The position numbers and the translations under genes are program-made. A stretch of DNA of 64,000 nucleotides from positions 995,000 to 1,058,999 of the forward strand of contig NZ_LMEY01000001.1 of NCBI RefSeq assembly GCF_001426665.1. Reading direction: 5' to 3'. This DNA comes from Rhizobium sp. Root1334 (GTDB taxonomy: Bacteria; Pseudomonadota; Alphaproteobacteria; Rhizobiales; Rhizobiaceae). Below, piece by piece: positions 62,563-64,000 of the stretch. Each line of letters starts with the position of its first letter. Position 1 is the first letter of the stretch. The notes beneath the pieces were generated by a model that worked only from the letters and a program-made list of their open reading frames with translations, did not search any database and was not told where the DNA came from.

Positions 62563-63216
62563 ATGACAGACGCCACGCAGCAGGACGACAAGCCCCTTTT
62601 CGGGCGGCCATGGGTATTCATCCGCGGTGTGCCGTCGATGAAGTTCCTGCCGCCGGAGGGCCCGTTCGAGATCGCCTTTGCCGGCCGCTCCAATGTCGGC
62701 AAGTCGTCGCTGATCAACGGGCTGGTCGGCCAGAAGGGGCTTGCCCGCACATCCAATACGCCAGGCCGTACCCAGGAACTCAACTATTTCGTACCGGACG
62801 GCTATTCCGGTCAGCCCGGCGACCTGCCGCCAATGGCGCTGGTCGACATGCCCGGTTACGGTTACGCCCAGGCGCCGAAAGAGCATGTCGATGCCTGGAC
62901 CAAGCTGGTCTTCGACTATCTGCGCGGCCGCTCGACGCTGAAGCGCGTTTACGTCCTGATCGACAGCCGCCATGGCATCAAGAAGAACGACGAGGACGTC
63001 TTGAGCCTGCTCGACAAGGCGGCAGTCTCCTACCAGGTCGTGCTGACCAAGACCGACAAGATCAAGGACCCGGCGGTTCCGCGGCTGATTGCCGAGACGC
63101 TGGAAAAGATCAGGAAGCGGCCTGCGGCGTTCCCGGAGGTGCTTGCAACATCGTCCGAGAAGAACCTTGGCATGGAAGAACTGCGCGCCGCCATCAAGGT
63201 CGCCATCTCCACCTGA
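62563..63216 (+). CDS. engB: Ribosome biogenesis GTPase EngB (YihA/YsxC)
   Basis: 217 residues from the ATG at 62563 (AAGGAC site). G1 [16 protein letters not shown]2/G3 region [15 protein letters not shown] and [13 protein letters not shown]4 VLTKTDKI and G5 LATSSEKN are all present. It assists large ribosomal subunit assembly. In rhizobia it usually sits near yidC, as here with two transporters between. An in-frame ATG at 62485 would add 26 residues without family resemblance. Confidence 0.95.
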   Translation: MTDATQQDDKPLFGRPWVFIRGVPSMKFLPPEGPFEIAFAGRSNVGKSSLINGLVGQKGLARTSNTPGRTQELNYFVPDGYSGQPGDLPPMALVDMPGYGYAQAPKEHVDAWTKLVFDYLRGRSTLKRVYVLIDSRHGIKKNDEDVLSLLDKAAVSYQVVLTKTDKIKDPAVPRLIAETLEKIRKRPAAFPEVLATSSEKNLGMEELRAAIKVAIST

Positions 63217-63233
63217 CGCACAGCAATCACGCT

Positions 63234-63267
63234 AAAGCATGCCGCGCATTTTTGCGCGGCATGCTTT
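63234..63267 (+). terminator. Long hairpin after engB
   Basis: AAAGCATGCCGCGC (63234-63247) pairs perfectly with GCGCGGCATGCTTT (63254-63267). The last bases give a T-run within the stem, consistent with a terminator for engB. Confidence 0.7.
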
Positions 63268-63372
63268 AATTGCATCTGTCACACTACCCCGACATGAACT
63301 GTGCTCTATCTCCCAGCGCGGGGCGGCCTTCCGGCGACCTCCAATGCGTTGAGAGTTCAAGGAGAACACGAC

Positions 63373-63906
63373 ATGTCCGATCTGATTGTGGTGGGTTTTG
63401 ACAGTACGGAAGAAGCCGACAAGGTGCTTCTGAAGCTGAATACGCTGAAGAAGGAATATCTGATCGATCTGGAGGATGCCGTCGTCGTGGTGCGCGACGA
63501 GACCGGCAAGGTTCACTTGAAGCAGAGCATGAACCTGACGGCCATCGGCGCGACATCGGGGCTTCTCAGCGGCTCGCTCTGGGGCGGCCTCGTCGGTCTC
63601 CTGTTCCTCAACCCGCTGGCCGGCTTTGCCATCGGCGGCGCGATCGGCGCCGGCACTGGCGCGCTGTCGGGATCGCTGGCCGATTACGGCATCGATGACA
63701 ATTTCATCAAGTCGCTCGGCGATACCATTCCCAACAATTCCTCGGCGCTTTTCGTGCTGGTGCGCAAGGTACAGCCTGAAAAGGTTCTGGCGGAGTTCCA
63801 CGGCCTGCGCGGCAAGGTCTTGAAGACCTCGCTGTCGCCGGACCAGGAAGCCAAGCTTCAGGCGGCGCTGTCCGATTCCCAGCCTGCGGCTCCAGCAGCC
63901 CTTTAA
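63373..63906 (+). CDS. DUF1269 domain membrane-associated protein
   Basis: 177 residues from the ATG at 63373 (GGAGAAC site). It begins MSDLIVVGFDSTEEADKVL, a ferredoxin-like strand-helix, and has DAVVVVRDETGKVHLKQS. A glycine-rich hydrophobic hairpin follows (LLSGSLWGGLVGLLFLNPLAGFAIGGAIG; key piece LLSGSLWGGLVGLLF). The C-terminal half ends with KVLKTSLSPDQEAKLQAAL. This pattern is that of the DUF1269 family, whose function is unknown. Confidence 0.85.
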   Translation: MSDLIVVGFDSTEEADKVLLKLNTLKKEYLIDLEDAVVVVRDETGKVHLKQSMNLTAIGATSGLLSGSLWGGLVGLLFLNPLAGFAIGGAIGAGTGALSGSLADYGIDDNFIKSLGDTIPNNSSALFVLVRKVQPEKVLAEFHGLRGKVLKTSLSPDQEAKLQAALSDSQPAAPAAL

Positions 63907-63910
63907 ACGG

Positions 63911-64000
63911 TCAGGCAGCCGATGCTGGCGTGAACGTCATTGCGAACCCGTTGATGCAATGGCGCATGCCAGTCGGCTGCGGCCCGTCATCGAAGATATG
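63911..64000 (-). CDS. msrB: Peptide-methionine (R)-S-oxide reductase MsrB, C-terminal fragment
   Basis: Only the last 29 codons are inside the window: HIFDDGPQPTGMRHCINGF, then AMTFTPASAA and a stop at 63911-63913. HIFDDGPxPTGxRxCINGxAMxF is the characteristic MsrB end, including the catalytic Cys in RHCING. It reduces methionine-R-sulfoxide. The gene runs off the right edge. Confidence 0.85.
   Translation of the reverse strand, partial: HIFDDGPQPTGMRHCINGFAMTFTPASAA

Overview
The window reads as chromosomal DNA of a Rhizobiaceae alphaproteobacterium (Agrobacterium/Rhizobium/Sinorhizobium type). Evidence: argD next to gcrA, a pstSCAB-phoUB operon with the long rhizobial PstC/PstA forms, a frcBCAK/frcR fructose import locus as described in Sinorhizobium meliloti, a 45-residue L34, high GC and Shine-Dalgarno-led genes. 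No prophage, insertion sequence, CRISPR array or rRNA is visible. The genus is inferred from family knowledge, not from a search.

Layout. 1-1.4 kb: 5' end of argD (minus), the cell-cycle regulator gcrA behind a leader with clustered GANTC sites and a CtrA-like box, and a VOC protein. 1.4-10.2 kb: phosphate block transcribed leftward (phoR, pstS, pstC, pstA, pstB, phoU, phoB), with polyphosphate kinase ppk2 divergent from phoR. pstC carries an apparent dinucleotide frameshift near its start. 10.3-22.3 kb: housekeeping and accessory metabolism (membrane protein, nitronate monooxygenase, tRNA-Thr, lipoprotein, small ORFs, ureidoglycine aminohydrolase, AI-2E-type and MFS transporters, fadD, pgi). 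22.3-27.5 kb: a LysR/monooxygenase divergent pair, a GT4 glycosyltransferase, fructokinase, pyrE and a glyoxalase-like protein. 27.9-35.6 kb: a secreted repeat protein, pyrC, the fructose ABC operon frcBCAK with divergent ROK repressor frcR and a RbsD/FucU mutarotase, then a DoxX protein.

35.8-41.3 kb holds the most interesting cluster: a Crp-type regulator translated just ahead of a CHASE2-adenylate cyclase, a convergent Tat-exported FecR-domain protein, a Sel1-repeat periplasmic protein and a class III (CpdA/GpdQ-like) phosphodiesterase. Together they look like a self-contained envelope-sensing cyclic-nucleotide module. 41.3-50.5 kb: YkgJ cysteine-cluster protein, putA behind two CCGGAT/ATCCGG inverted repeats, a YigZ/IMPACT protein, an SLC13/TrkA-C permease, an aldo/keto reductase, a small ORF, a GNAT acetyltransferase and tRNA-Arg. 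50.6-56.6 kb: a leftward operon of TVP38 membrane protein, FAD disulfide oxidoreductase and orphan histidine kinase, then a chemoreceptor with a CheR-tether pentapeptide. 56.9-64 kb: rpmH-rnpA-yidC, a LysR regulator divergent from two EamA transporters, engB, a DUF1269 protein and the 3' end of msrB.

Two GC-rich mosaic intergenic repeats (about 24.9 and 41.3 kb) share the same palindromic core. Most long open frames opposite the genes are codon-bias shadows and are left out.
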